A stretch of 56,164 bases of DNA from CAYUBI01 sp964443005 (GTDB taxonomy: Bacteria > Margulisbacteria > Riflemargulisbacteria > GWF2-35-9 > CAYUBI01). A program made the position numbers and the translations under genes. Within the stretch, counting starts at the first letter, position 1, and the number at the start of each line of letters is the position of its first letter. Shown piece after piece: positions 7,830 through 15,775 of this stretch. The stretch spans positions 1 to 56,164 of the forward strand of contig CAYUBI010000003.1 of the NCBI GenBank assembly GCA_964443005.1, in the 5' to 3' direction. The notes below the pieces were generated by a model. The model saw only the letters and a list, made by a program, of their open reading frames with translations, did not search any database and was not told the DNA's origin.

Positions 7830-10245
7830 AATAGTTTTTTACTCCTTCTGCAATGCTTTTTGCAACGTGTTCCCGCGTCAATTCTGAATCCACTAATCTA
7901 CCATCATCATTATTAGATAAATATAATGGCTCAACAAGCACTGCAGGCATATCTGTGTGATGTAAAACATAAAGCGCTTTTTTTTTGAGTCCTAAATCGT
8001 TGTGTTTGAGATAATTGACCATAAAAGCATGAATAATTTTTGAGAATTTTAAATCTTGAGATTTGTAATAGTAGGTTTCTGTTCCAGATAATGAGTCGTT
8101 TTTGAAACTGTTGTAATGAATACTAATAAACAGATTCGCATTTTGTCGATTTGCAAATCGAACTCGTGAATTTAGTGACATGTACCGATCATCTTCGCGT
8201 ACCATTAAAACTGTTGCGCCTTCTTCAAGAAGCAGCCGTTTCAACCGTTTTGCAGTATCTAAGGTATATACTTTTTCGTAAACACCATTTGCTGCAATTG
8301 CACCAGGGTCAATGCCACCGTGACCCGCTTCAATTACAATTAGTTTTCCTGCTAAAGCTAAAATTCGTGGTTGTGGTTTGTGGATAGCTTTTTGTTGAGA
8401 AATCACTTGAAGCTGCATAACTGCTTTTGGATCAGCTGAGAATTGAATGCTAACGCGATGATGTTTTTTATCCCAAAAGGTTTGATAATAAAATCGCTTT
8501 TTGGGTTCAATTGCAATTCGTGAAATTAATGGATCCCATGAATATTGTAGTCCAGAGACATTCAGAATCATATCTTGATCTGGTAAATCGATTTTTTCAG
8601 GTGCTTTATAAACTGCGTCAAAAAAATCAATAAGAATTGTATTATCGACTTTTTTTGCTTCGTATTTTGTAACACCTGTTGCTTCAATATCTAATCTGAA
8701 TACGGTTCCCAAATTATAAGCTTGAACTCGATTTACCCAACGTGCGAAAACTAAATTTGCTTCTTTGCCGTCTTTTCCAACAGCAAGTCCGTAACTCATT
8801 TTTTTATGCAAATCAACTACCATACGTACAGTATGTTCATCTAGCTGAGCTATTCGAACTTTTTTAAATAAGCCATCCCGCGTTGAAAAACTAGATGAGG
8901 GAACATCCAAAACTGTATTTGGAATATCAATGACTAATCGTTCCGGATGATTCATTTCTACAACTTGTTTCGCATTAATTTCTCCATAAGCTTTAATAGA
9001 GATTTGTGATTTTCCATTGTCTTTTTCATAAGTAACCTCATGAATAACGGTATTAATAAACAGTGTATGAATTCGATAGTCCCACCTTAGCCCAAAACCT
9101 AGTTTTTGTGCTAAGGTTTGAATCGCTGTATAAGCGTGATTGCCTTCCATTCGGATGGGAACATCAATTAATTGATCGTCTTCATCACCAAATTTTACAA
9201 ATAATTTTTGATTGTCGTCTAAATGATAATCATATCCTAAATTCATGAGTATTGTATCAATAGGAAGAAAATAAAGGCCATCTTGAATAATTGCTAAACC
9301 TTTTTCTTGAATAGTATGTCCATTAATATTTAATTGAACGTCATGAATTCCTTGAAAGGCAGGAAGCCATACTGACTTATTGGATACAGTTGGATAATGG
9401 CCAGTTGAATCTACAATTGTATTTTCAATTTCTTGGATTGTTTCAGGTGCTGGTGTTGCAGTTTCTGGTTCTACAGTTGCTGTAATAGGTTCTGGAAGGT
9501 TTTGCTCCAATTTTTTTTGTTCAACAGGTTTTATTTTAGATGCAGGACGGATTGTAAGGATTGGACCATCGATAACCACATCAATTAAGTTGGGTGCTAG
9601 GGTGTAAATCAATAGTTTAACTGTATCTGGATAACTGCTGGTTTGGGCAATTGCGTATTTGATGATGGGGGAATTCATCAGTGATTTTATTTGTCGTGGT
9701 TCCATAAAAACAGAATGATGAATCGATATTTCAATACGGTTTTGATAATCAATACGTTCAAAAAATGATGGGGGTATTGAATTCGCAAACATTAGTTTGA
9801 GTGATTGCTTTTCAACTTCAACGCGTTTGATGCGTCTGGATACGACATAAACATTGCCTTTTCTATGAACCATGTATCCTGCATACCAAAAAAAATCATG
9901 AATAGGAATATACCATTGATGATGAACCCAAATCATGTTTTGAGATAATGAATAAATATGCTGATTGATTTCCATTAAGGCTTTCCTTGGAGATAATGTA
10001 ATGATTTCGCTGTCACTGGAAAAAATAATTTGTTGAGTTATGTTATTTGCTGAATAGTTATAGCTAATTGCTTTAGCAATAGCAGCTGCAGGAACTAATA
10101 CTTTTGCGCTTTCCATAATTGGGGGTGTAGTGCAAATTAATCGTTGTCCATCAATAAGTATGACAATATCTGCATTATCGTAATATCCGATAGCAAGTGT
10201 CATATAAAAACAACATAACCATAAAATTAGTTTTTTCATGCACAT
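7816..10245 (-). CDS. AMIN-domain N-acetylmuramoyl-L-alanine amidase
   Basis: A large (809-residue) AmiC-type periplasmic amidase that cuts the peptide from MurNAc at division. Order: signal peptide (to ~20), a copper-amine-oxidase-N-like fold (~25-120), a Pro/Glu-rich linker (~235-275), a second such domain (~300-400), an AMIN domain with HPERLVIDIPNT (~430), and a C-terminal Amidase_3 domain. Zinc and catalytic residues are visible in IEAGHGGIDPGA, VYEKVYTLD, FISIHYNS and VLVEPLYLSN. The usual family length is 400-500, so the N-terminal part is expanded. An ATG at 10239 is also possible; no strong ribosome site precedes either. It lies ten bases after pdxJ. Confidence 0.9.
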   Translation of the reverse strand: MCMKKLILWLCCFYMTLAIGYYDNADIVILIDGQRLICTTPPIMESAKVLVPAAAIAKAISYNYSANNITQQIIFSSDSEIITLSPRKALMEINQHIYSLSQNMIWVHHQWYIPIHDFFWYAGYMVHRKGNVYVVSRRIKRVEVEKQSLKLMFANSIPPSFFERIDYQNRIEISIHHSVFMEPRQIKSLMNSPIIKYAIAQTSSYPDTVKLLIYTLAPNLIDVVIDGPILTIRPASKIKPVEQKKLEQNLPEPITATVEPETATPAPETIQEIENTIVDSTGHYPTVSNKSVWLPAFQGIHDVQLNINGHTIQEKGLAIIQDGLYFLPIDTILMNLGYDYHLDDNQKLFVKFGDEDDQLIDVPIRMEGNHAYTAIQTLAQKLGFGLRWDYRIHTLFINTVIHEVTYEKDNGKSQISIKAYGEINAKQVVEMNHPERLVIDIPNTVLDVPSSSFSTRDGLFKKVRIAQLDEHTVRMVVDLHKKMSYGLAVGKDGKEANLVFARWVNRVQAYNLGTVFRLDIEATGVTKYEAKKVDNTILIDFFDAVYKAPEKIDLPDQDMILNVSGLQYSWDPLISRIAIEPKKRFYYQTFWDKKHHRVSIQFSADPKAVMQLQVISQQKAIHKPQPRILALAGKLIVIEAGHGGIDPGAIAANGVYEKVYTLDTAKRLKRLLLEEGATVLMVREDDRYMSLNSRVRFANRQNANLFISIHYNSFKNDSLSGTETYYYKSQDLKFSKIIHAFMVNYLKHNDLGLKKKALYVLHHTDMPAVLVEPLYLSNNDDGRLVDSELTREHVAKSIAEGVKNYYGTK

Positions 10246-10255
10246 TAACGCAGCA

Positions 10256-10978
10256 TTATCTTTGCGTAATGCTGGTTAATAATTTCATTTCCTTGACTGC
10301 TTGAGTTAGTCCGACAAATAATGCACGTGCAATAATATTATGACCAATATTTAATTCTTCAATATCGGAAATTTGTACAATTGTTTTAACGTTATGATAA
10401 GTTAATCCGTGACCAGCACTTACTTGTAGTCCAAAATCTCGAGCTAGCTTTGCTGCTGTTTTGAGTCGTTCACATTCTGCTTTTTGTTGTTCACCTCGAG
10501 TGTTGGCATAGTATCCTGTATGTAATTCTATCATTGTTGCACCTGTGTTTATTATTGCTTGAATTTGCGTAGGATTGGGATCTACGAATATAGATACTGT
10601 TATTTTTTCTGTATTGCATTGATTTACAAAATTTTTAATACGTGATTGATGCAATATAACATCTAATCCACCTTCGGTCGTTAGTTCTGCACGTTTTTCA
10701 GGAACAAGTGTAATCCGATTGGGTTTAATTTTGAGTGCAATTAACAGTAGTTCATCAGACAAAGCCATTTCGAGATTTAATGGGATGACTACCATTTCGC
10801 GTATCATTTCTACATCTCTGTCTTGAATATGTCGTCGATCCTCTCGCAAATGAACCGTGATATTATCGGCTCCTGCATCTTGGGCTTGAACAGCAGCATA
10901 CACTGGTTCTGGATCGTGTTCGCCTCTAGCTTGACGTAATGTAGCTACGTGATCAATATTGACTCCGAGTTTGCTCAT
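10256..10978 (-). CDS. pdxJ: Pyridoxine 5'-phosphate synthase
   Basis: Condenses deoxyxylulose 5-phosphate with 3-amino-2-oxopropyl phosphate, the last ring-forming step of DXP-dependent vitamin B6 synthesis. It opens with LGVNIDHVATLRQARGE, then GADNITVHLREDRRHIQDRD, VPEKRAELTTEGGLD, IELHTGYYA, SAGHGLTYHNV and IEELNIGHNIIARALF, all family signatures with the phosphate and active-site residues. 240 residues is normal length. AAGGAG lies ten bases before the ATG and a near-consensus promoter lies at 11010-11037. It heads the long minus-strand string ending at panD. Confidence 0.97.
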   Translation of the reverse strand: MSKLGVNIDHVATLRQARGEHDPEPVYAAVQAQDAGADNITVHLREDRRHIQDRDVEMIREMVVIPLNLEMALSDELLLIALKIKPNRITLVPEKRAELTTEGGLDVILHQSRIKNFVNQCNTEKITVSIFVDPNPTQIQAIINTGATMIELHTGYYANTRGEQQKAECERLKTAAKLARDFGLQVSAGHGLTYHNVKTIVQISDIEELNIGHNIIARALFVGLTQAVKEMKLLTSITQR

Positions 10979-11009
10979 AATAATGAAACTCCTTTTTTGA
11001 AGGTTAATT

Positions 11010-11037
11010 ATTATAATTGTAATATATTGAGGAACAA
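11010..11037 (-). promoter_or_regulatory. Promoter of the pdxJ string
   Basis: On the minus strand: -35 TTGTTC (11032-11037), 16-base spacer, -10 TATAAT (11010-11015), a perfect -10. Start of transcription would fall near 11003, about 25 bases before the pdxJ ATG and after the hairpin that follows the sigma gene, so the sigma gene and the pdxJ string are probably separate units. Confidence 0.65.
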
Positions 11038-11080
11038 AATGAAAGGAGAAGTGTGTTGATTAACTGAGATTTTGTTATGT

Positions 11081-11129
11081 ATATTTTACTCTAGGCACAG
11101 AATTTTTTGATGTGCCTAGAGTAAAATAT
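11081..11129 (-). terminator. Perfect 19-bp hairpin after the sigma-factor gene
   Basis: Arms at 11081-11099 and 11111-11129 are perfect inverted repeats separated by 11 bases. The hairpin begins two bases past the sigma gene's stop. Read on the minus strand it is followed by ACATAAC and not by a T-run, so it is an atypical intrinsic terminator. It could instead protect the transcript's 3' end. It does separate the sigma gene from the pdxJ promoter. Confidence 0.55.
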
Positions 11130-11131
11130 TG

Positions 11132-11899
11132 TTAGTTCATATGTACTTGCAGCATAGGTGCATACATTGATTCTCGAATTTTTTCTAATGCTCGGTCTTT
11201 AATTTGACGAACACGTTCACGTGTAACATCAAAAATTCGACTAATATCTGCTAAAGATTTTTCTGCAGCACCATTTAGTCCAAAATGAAGGTTAAGTACT
11301 GCTTTTTCTTTTTCATTGAGTAGTGTCATTGCAGCTTCTAGCTCGTGTGGTAGTGTTTCTTTTTCCAGTTCTTCTTGATAGCTGAGTGCAGCTTGATCTT
11401 CAAGATAATCCACGAAATGAGCATCATCGTTTAATTCAGCATCCAAGGATACAGTCTCTTGTTCCAGTTGTAAATAATTCGCAATTTTTGTTCTATCAAT
11501 TCCTGATAGTTCAGCTAGTGTTTCAATACTGGGTTCTGCGTGATGTTCCATTATGTATTCTTTACTTAAACGACGGATGCGACTTAGCTCTTCTGTAATA
11601 CTGGATGGAAGACGAACTGCACGGCGATGTTTAATGTAACCTCGATCAATGGATTGCGTTACCCAAAAGGATAAGTATGTTGAAAAACGAGCGCCTTTAT
11701 CAAAATCAAATTTATCTGCAGCATGCAGTAAACCGATGCACCCTTCTTGAACCATATCATTAAAATACGAGCGATCATATCTATGTGCATATTTGTAAAC
11801 CATGTTAATGTGGTGATCAATCAATACTTGTTTAGAGTGTTCATTTCCTTGTTTAACTTCTGTGATAATCTCTTGTTCTTGAATGACGGACATAACCAT
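11132..11899 (-). CDS. RpoD/RpoS-like sigma-70 factor (short)
   Basis: A 255-residue sigma factor with regions 2, 3 and 4 but no region 1.1. Region 2 has MVQEGCIGLLHAADKFDF followed by ARFSTYLSFWVTQSIDRGY; region 3 has TLAELSGIDRTKIANYL; region 4 has LADISRIFDVTRERVRQIK, the -35-reading helix-turn-helix, after LNLHFGLNG. This is closer to RpoD than to FliA or SigB, and the length suggests an alternative (group 2) factor. The start at 11899 has AAGGGGGG six bases upstream; an ATG two codons later is possible. The 5' leader can form several hairpins (see 11920-12060), so control at the RNA level is likely. Confidence 0.85.
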   Translation of the reverse strand: MVMSVIQEQEIITEVKQGNEHSKQVLIDHHINMVYKYAHRYDRSYFNDMVQEGCIGLLHAADKFDFDKGARFSTYLSFWVTQSIDRGYIKHRRAVRLPSSITEELSRIRRLSKEYIMEHHAEPSIETLAELSGIDRTKIANYLQLEQETVSLDAELNDDAHFVDYLEDQAALSYQEELEKETLPHELEAAMTLLNEKEKAVLNLHFGLNGAAEKSLADISRIFDVTRERVRQIKDRALEKIRESMYAPMLQVHMN

Positions 11900-11919
11900 A
11901 AAAATCCCCCCTTGTAATA

Positions 11920-12060
11920 GATCTGTTGAAACAACAGGTCAACATTTGGGAGAGGTAATAAATCGAGATTTTTGAAAAATATGCTACAGTCTGTTAGCAT
12001 ATTAAGATTTCCGACAAGCGGACCAATCTTATTGTCTCGTGCCTCTCTTCTCCTTTTTTT
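11920..12060 (-). promoter_or_regulatory. Candidate structured leader RNA of the sigma-factor gene
   Basis: A stretch dense in complementary segments. Outer helix: 11950-11955 with 12042-12047. Next helix: 11964-11968 with 12035-12039. Enclosed hairpins: 11978-11986/11995-12003 (9 bp, 8-base loop) and 12004-12013/12019-12030 (10 bp with a 2-base bulge), abutting with no base between. Together they make a three-way junction. A further hairpin (11920-11928/11932-11940) lies nearer the gene. On the minus strand the 9-bp hairpin is followed by TTT after a T-rich arm, like an attenuator. I could not match it to TPP, SAM, purine, T-box, c-di-GMP or preQ1 classes. A plus-strand RNA ending in the T7 at 12054-12060 is the alternative. 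Confidence 0.5.
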
Positions 12061-12074
12061 ATCTTATACCTCCT

Positions 12075-12103
12075 ATCGTACAAAAATTTTTTGCTAAAAA
12101 CAA
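12075..12103 (-). promoter_or_regulatory. Possible promoter of the sigma-factor gene
   Basis: Minus strand: -35 TTGTTT (12098-12103), 17-base spacer, -10 TACGAT (12075-12080). The match to consensus is modest. Transcription from here (near 12068) would include the entire structured leader. Confidence 0.3.
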
Positions 12104-12175
12104 GTCTTTTTCTTTGATCAGTTAAAGATATTCCACCAAATCAATAAAAATAAACATCGAAATATTTTGGTGCTT

Positions 12176-12985
12176 TTAATTAGCAACAATAAATCGTCGT
12201 TGATGTGCTACATGAACTGGAATATGGCTTAACATTTTTTTTTGTAAATAATTTTGAACGGTTGTTGTTGCAAGGTCAGCATTATTGCATTGATGACTGA
12301 GATGAGCTAAAACAATTTTTTTGGTGCGATGCGTACATGCCAAATTTGCTAAATATTCTCCAGCTTGATGATTGCTGAGATGTCCAAAATTTCCTATATT
12401 GCGTTTGATAAGCCCCATAGGGCGACCTGAGTGTAATTGCAGCTCATCATCATAATTAGCTTCGAAAAAGTAGGCATCAGATTTTTCAATGAGTTTTTGT
12501 ATGGATTCAGGTAAATGTCCAAGATCAGTTGCGTACGCTAAACAGGTCTCAGAATCGCAATGTTCGAAAAGAAAGCCTGTATGTTGTCCTGTTGTGTCAT
12601 GATTATTGATTATCCATCCCTGATGAGGTAATTCAAATATTTGAATTTGTAAATCACGTAATGTCCACGTTTTGCATAGCGGATGGATTCGATTAGCATA
12701 AATATGAAAATTAAATTGTGTTATGAGTAGCTGAACATTTTTAGCATGAGTATAAATAGGAATAGTTGTTGTCTTTAATAGTTGAGCTAGGCCTTTAATA
12801 TGATCCTGATGTAAATGAGTAATAAAAACCGCATCAATATCATCGAATGAAAATTCAATTGATTTAAGGCAAGCATTGAGTGCTTTTAAGGATATGCCTA
12901 TGTCAATAATTAATTTTGCAAAAGGCGTTTCTACTAGTGTGCAATTGCCAGAACTACTGCTAGCAAAGGGCAAAAATGAAAACAC
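12176..12985 (-). CDS. YycJ/WalJ-like metallo-beta-lactamase-fold hydrolase
   Basis: A 269-residue MBL-fold protein. The N-terminus SSSSGNCTLVE then LIIDIGIS, the metal motif THLHQDHIKG (HxHxDH), CLAYATDLGHLP, FFEANYDDELQ and a C-terminal IVLAHLSHQCN match the YycJ (WalJ) group, thought to be a nuclease linked to cell-wall signalling and DNA processing in Firmicutes. The start is GTG at 12985, directly after the permease stop, with AAAGG in the permease tail, so it is probably co-transcribed with the sugar transporter. A functional link to the transporter is not evident. Confidence 0.82.
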   Translation of the reverse strand: MFSFLPFASSSSGNCTLVETPFAKLIIDIGISLKALNACLKSIEFSFDDIDAVFITHLHQDHIKGLAQLLKTTTIPIYTHAKNVQLLITQFNFHIYANRIHPLCKTWTLRDLQIQIFELPHQGWIINNHDTTGQHTGFLFEHCDSETCLAYATDLGHLPESIQKLIEKSDAYFFEANYDDELQLHSGRPMGLIKRNIGNFGHLSNHQAGEYLANLACTHRTKKIVLAHLSHQCNNADLATTTVQNYLQKKMLSHIPVHVAHQRRFIVAN

Positions 12986-14782
12986 TTAGCCTTTAACTGC
13001 TCCAGCAGTCAATCCTTTGACAATATGTTTTTGAAGTAAAAAAAACAAAATAATCACGGGGATTGTTGCGACCGTAGCTGCTGCCATCATTAAATCAAAT
13101 CGGTTCTGAAAATTACCTACGAAAAGTCGAATGCCTACAGGGATTGTCATTGTTGCTTTATTGGTTAGCACCCATGCAAACATTAGTTCATCCCAAGCAT
13201 TTAAAAACATATAAACGCCTGTTGCAATAATTCCCGGAACAGCTAAAGGAAGAACAATTTTCCAAAATACTTTAAATTGACTGCATCCATCAATTGTGGC
13301 AGCTTCTTCAAGATCTTTAGGAATTGCAGAAAAAAATCCTCGTAATATCCAAATTGAAAACGGAGTAAAAAATGCAGTATAAATGAAAATTAAACCAAAA
13401 TAAGTTCCTTTAATTTGAATTCCTGTATGGTCTGAAATAAATTTAAACATAATATAAAACGGAATTAGATAAAGAATTCCGGGTACCATTTGTGTCGCAA
13501 GTATCGATGTTCCAAAAATTCGAGATCCAGGAAAATTGAATCGAACTAATGCGTAAGCGGTTAGTGTTGCAAAAATCATTGAAAAAATCATTGTCATACC
13601 AGAAATGAAGAATGAATTATACATATAGAGTCCAAAATCAATATTACTCCATAAATCAACATAATTTCTCCACATAAATAAAATATGCCCAGCTTTTGTT
13701 TGCAAAAAATTTTCAATCTCACCAGTTGTTTCGTCTATATTTACAACGCGACCATATGTCGACCCAATGATAATTGTATCTTTGAATCGTGTAAATGCAT
13801 TAATACTTCCTAAGACAAAAGTTGGTTTTACGTCCGCAATTTTTTGATTAACATTAATGTCAGGAAATAACTTCTGAAATATTGTTTCCTCATGCGTTGT
13901 TTTATTCTTTTTAATTAATTGTGTAATTGTTCCAAAATATTGGTAATCGTTATCTTCGTCATAGGAAATTAGTTCACCATACGGCGAGGGTTCTTTTATA
14001 ATTTCATCTGTACTAAGATCAATTGTCATTAGTAACATTGGTGTAAAAACCCTAGCTTTATTATCAGCTAAAAATGATATTGTTTGGCTTCCAATAGGAT
14101 AATAATCACTGGGTAATGTAATTTTTTTGACAATTTCTTTAGTTGTAATATCAAGAATAAATAATTCTTTGTTAGTTCCAATTAATAGTGTATTTTCTTG
14201 AACTGCCATTGATTTAATTTCAACATCCGCATTTAATTCAATAATGTCAGTCATTTTCATATCTGCTGCTGTAAATTCATAAATTTTATTAAGTAGTGGG
14301 TTTTCAACTCCATACCAAATATATTTCCCATTCGAACAAATGCTTGTTGTTCCAATAGAGTTAATATTAATGCCCTTAAAGGGTAATGGTCGTTCGGTTC
14401 GTTTTGAAAAATCTGCTTTGCTGACCCGAAATAAACCTCGATCTGATGAACTGACATCAATATAACTGTCACCAAAATAAAACGCTGTTGATAATGATGT
14501 GAATGTTGTAAAATCTAAAAGATTATGTGTTTCGAAATCATATTTACTTAAGCCACCGTCAGAAGTTCCTACATAAAGAAAGGGGCCTTCTTTTTGTAAG
14601 AGCACAACATCATTTACCGCACGGCTAAATCCAATTTTACCTAACAAAATATCGCTATTATTTTTAAAAGAAGAAAAAATCATCCAAGCAATAGGAAATA
14701 AATTAACGATTAGAATTACGTACATTAATCCTAATGTGAAATATTTTTTTAATTTTTGACGAAAATGATATGACCTAAGCAT
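12986..14782 (-). CDS. MalG-type sugar permease with a beta-propeller-like insertion
   Basis: Inner-membrane permease of a carbohydrate ABC importer, 598 residues against about 280 for MalG. Residues ~14-38 are the first membrane helix. Residues ~370-598 hold the normal remainder, including YNSFFISG, the EAA loop (EEAATIDG, then KIVLPLAVPG) that docks the ATPase, and the closing LTAGAVKG. Between them, ~45-365, lies an extra domain with repeats of FLYVGTSDGGLSKYD, LLIGTNKELFILDITTKEI and IIIGSTYGRVVNIDETTGEI type, resembling six or seven propeller blades. Topology puts it outside the inner membrane. GAGGT lies six bases before the ATG. No stop or frameshift suggests a fusion artefact. Confidence 0.85.
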   Translation of the reverse strand: MLRSYHFRQKLKKYFTLGLMYVILIVNLFPIAWMIFSSFKNNSDILLGKIGFSRAVNDVVLLQKEGPFLYVGTSDGGLSKYDFETHNLLDFTTFTSLSTAFYFGDSYIDVSSSDRGLFRVSKADFSKRTERPLPFKGININSIGTTSICSNGKYIWYGVENPLLNKIYEFTAADMKMTDIIELNADVEIKSMAVQENTLLIGTNKELFILDITTKEIVKKITLPSDYYPIGSQTISFLADNKARVFTPMLLMTIDLSTDEIIKEPSPYGELISYDEDNDYQYFGTITQLIKKNKTTHEETIFQKLFPDINVNQKIADVKPTFVLGSINAFTRFKDTIIIGSTYGRVVNIDETTGEIENFLQTKAGHILFMWRNYVDLWSNIDFGLYMYNSFFISGMTMIFSMIFATLTAYALVRFNFPGSRIFGTSILATQMVPGILYLIPFYIMFKFISDHTGIQIKGTYFGLIFIYTAFFTPFSIWILRGFFSAIPKDLEEAATIDGCSQFKVFWKIVLPLAVPGIIATGVYMFLNAWDELMFAWVLTNKATMTIPVGIRLFVGNFQNRFDLMMAAATVATIPVIILFFLLQKHIVKGLTAGAVKG

Positions 14783-14817
14783 TTTTTACCTCATTCCTTT
14801 TATCATACTAAAAATCA

Positions 14818-15750
14818 TTACAGCATGTCCTCAGCTTCTTTATAAAATTTAAACCATATATTAACCATAACAATCATAACGAACATCAGCAGTATTGATG
14901 TCGCTGCACCTAATCCAAAGTTGTATTGCTGAAAAGAATTTCTAAAAATATTAGTTAGCATTAAGTCTCCCCACTCGCCTGGGAAACCTGCGCCATTACC
15001 AAACATCATAATGACGATATTAAAAGAGTAGACATTATAAATCATTCCAAATAAAATCAAAATTGCCCATACTGGTTTTAATAAGGGCCATGTAATTTTC
15101 CAAAAAACTTGCCATCCATTTGCTCCATCAATACTTGATGCTTCATAAAGACTTTCTGGAATGTTTTGTAAACCAGCCAACAGCATTAACATTGATAAGG
15201 GCCAAAAACGCCAAATAGTTGGAATAATAATTGCCCATAACGTATTAGTTCCAGTTAGCCAAAACGGTTTTGTCCCAAAAATATGAAAAACATCGACTAA
15301 CAAAATATTAATAATCCCCGAACTTTTTTGCCACATAAATCCCCATAACAATCCTGTAACATAGGTTGGAACAATCCATGAGAAAAGGAATAATGTTCGG
15401 ACAACTGATCGCCCTCGAAATTCCTGATTAAGCATGAGCGCTACAATCATTCCAATTCCAATTTGCCCAACAGTTACTAAAAATGAATATATGATTGTAT
15501 TACGTACTGCATTTAGTAATCCAATACGAATAGCACTATTTGCATCGAAAAGCACAGTATAAAAATTATTTAGTCCAACAAAAGGAGCACCTAGATATTG
15601 ATCAAGTGTATACATGTTTAAACGTAAAAATGCCATAAACAATCCTTGAATAATTGGGAATAGATGCATGAATATCATCCCAATAACAGTTGGTGCAATA
15701 AAATAATATGCGATTTTGTTTTTACGTAAGTCTTTAATAAGTTTTTTCAA
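14818..15750 (-). CDS. MalF-type sugar ABC transporter permease
   Basis: A 310-residue inner-membrane permease with six membrane segments. The first is at residues ~15-36 (IAYYFIAPTVIGMIFMHLFP). The EAA loop reads LYEASSIDGANGWQVFWKIT, then WPLLKPV. It pairs with the MalG-type permease downstream. Unlike E. coli MalF it lacks a large periplasmic loop; the extra domain in this system sits in the partner instead. The start is TTG (15748-15750) with AAGG about nine bases upstream. The gene is 25 bases after the binding protein. Confidence 0.9.
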   Translation of the reverse strand: MKKLIKDLRKNKIAYYFIAPTVIGMIFMHLFPIIQGLFMAFLRLNMYTLDQYLGAPFVGLNNFYTVLFDANSAIRIGLLNAVRNTIIYSFLVTVGQIGIGMIVALMLNQEFRGRSVVRTLFLFSWIVPTYVTGLLWGFMWQKSSGIINILLVDVFHIFGTKPFWLTGTNTLWAIIIPTIWRFWPLSMLMLLAGLQNIPESLYEASSIDGANGWQVFWKITWPLLKPVWAILILFGMIYNVYSFNIVIMMFGNGAGFPGEWGDLMLTNIFRNSFQQYNFGLGAATSILLMFVMIVMVNIWFKFYKEAEDML

Positions 15751-15775
15751 GATATCAGCCTTATATTATATTGGG

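Noticed and set aside
11920..12060. Match to a T-box, TPP, SAM, purine, preQ1 or c-di-GMP riboswitch, 6S RNA or SRP RNA
   Set aside because: None of the conserved core strings of these classes is present, and the enclosed length is too short for 6S RNA.
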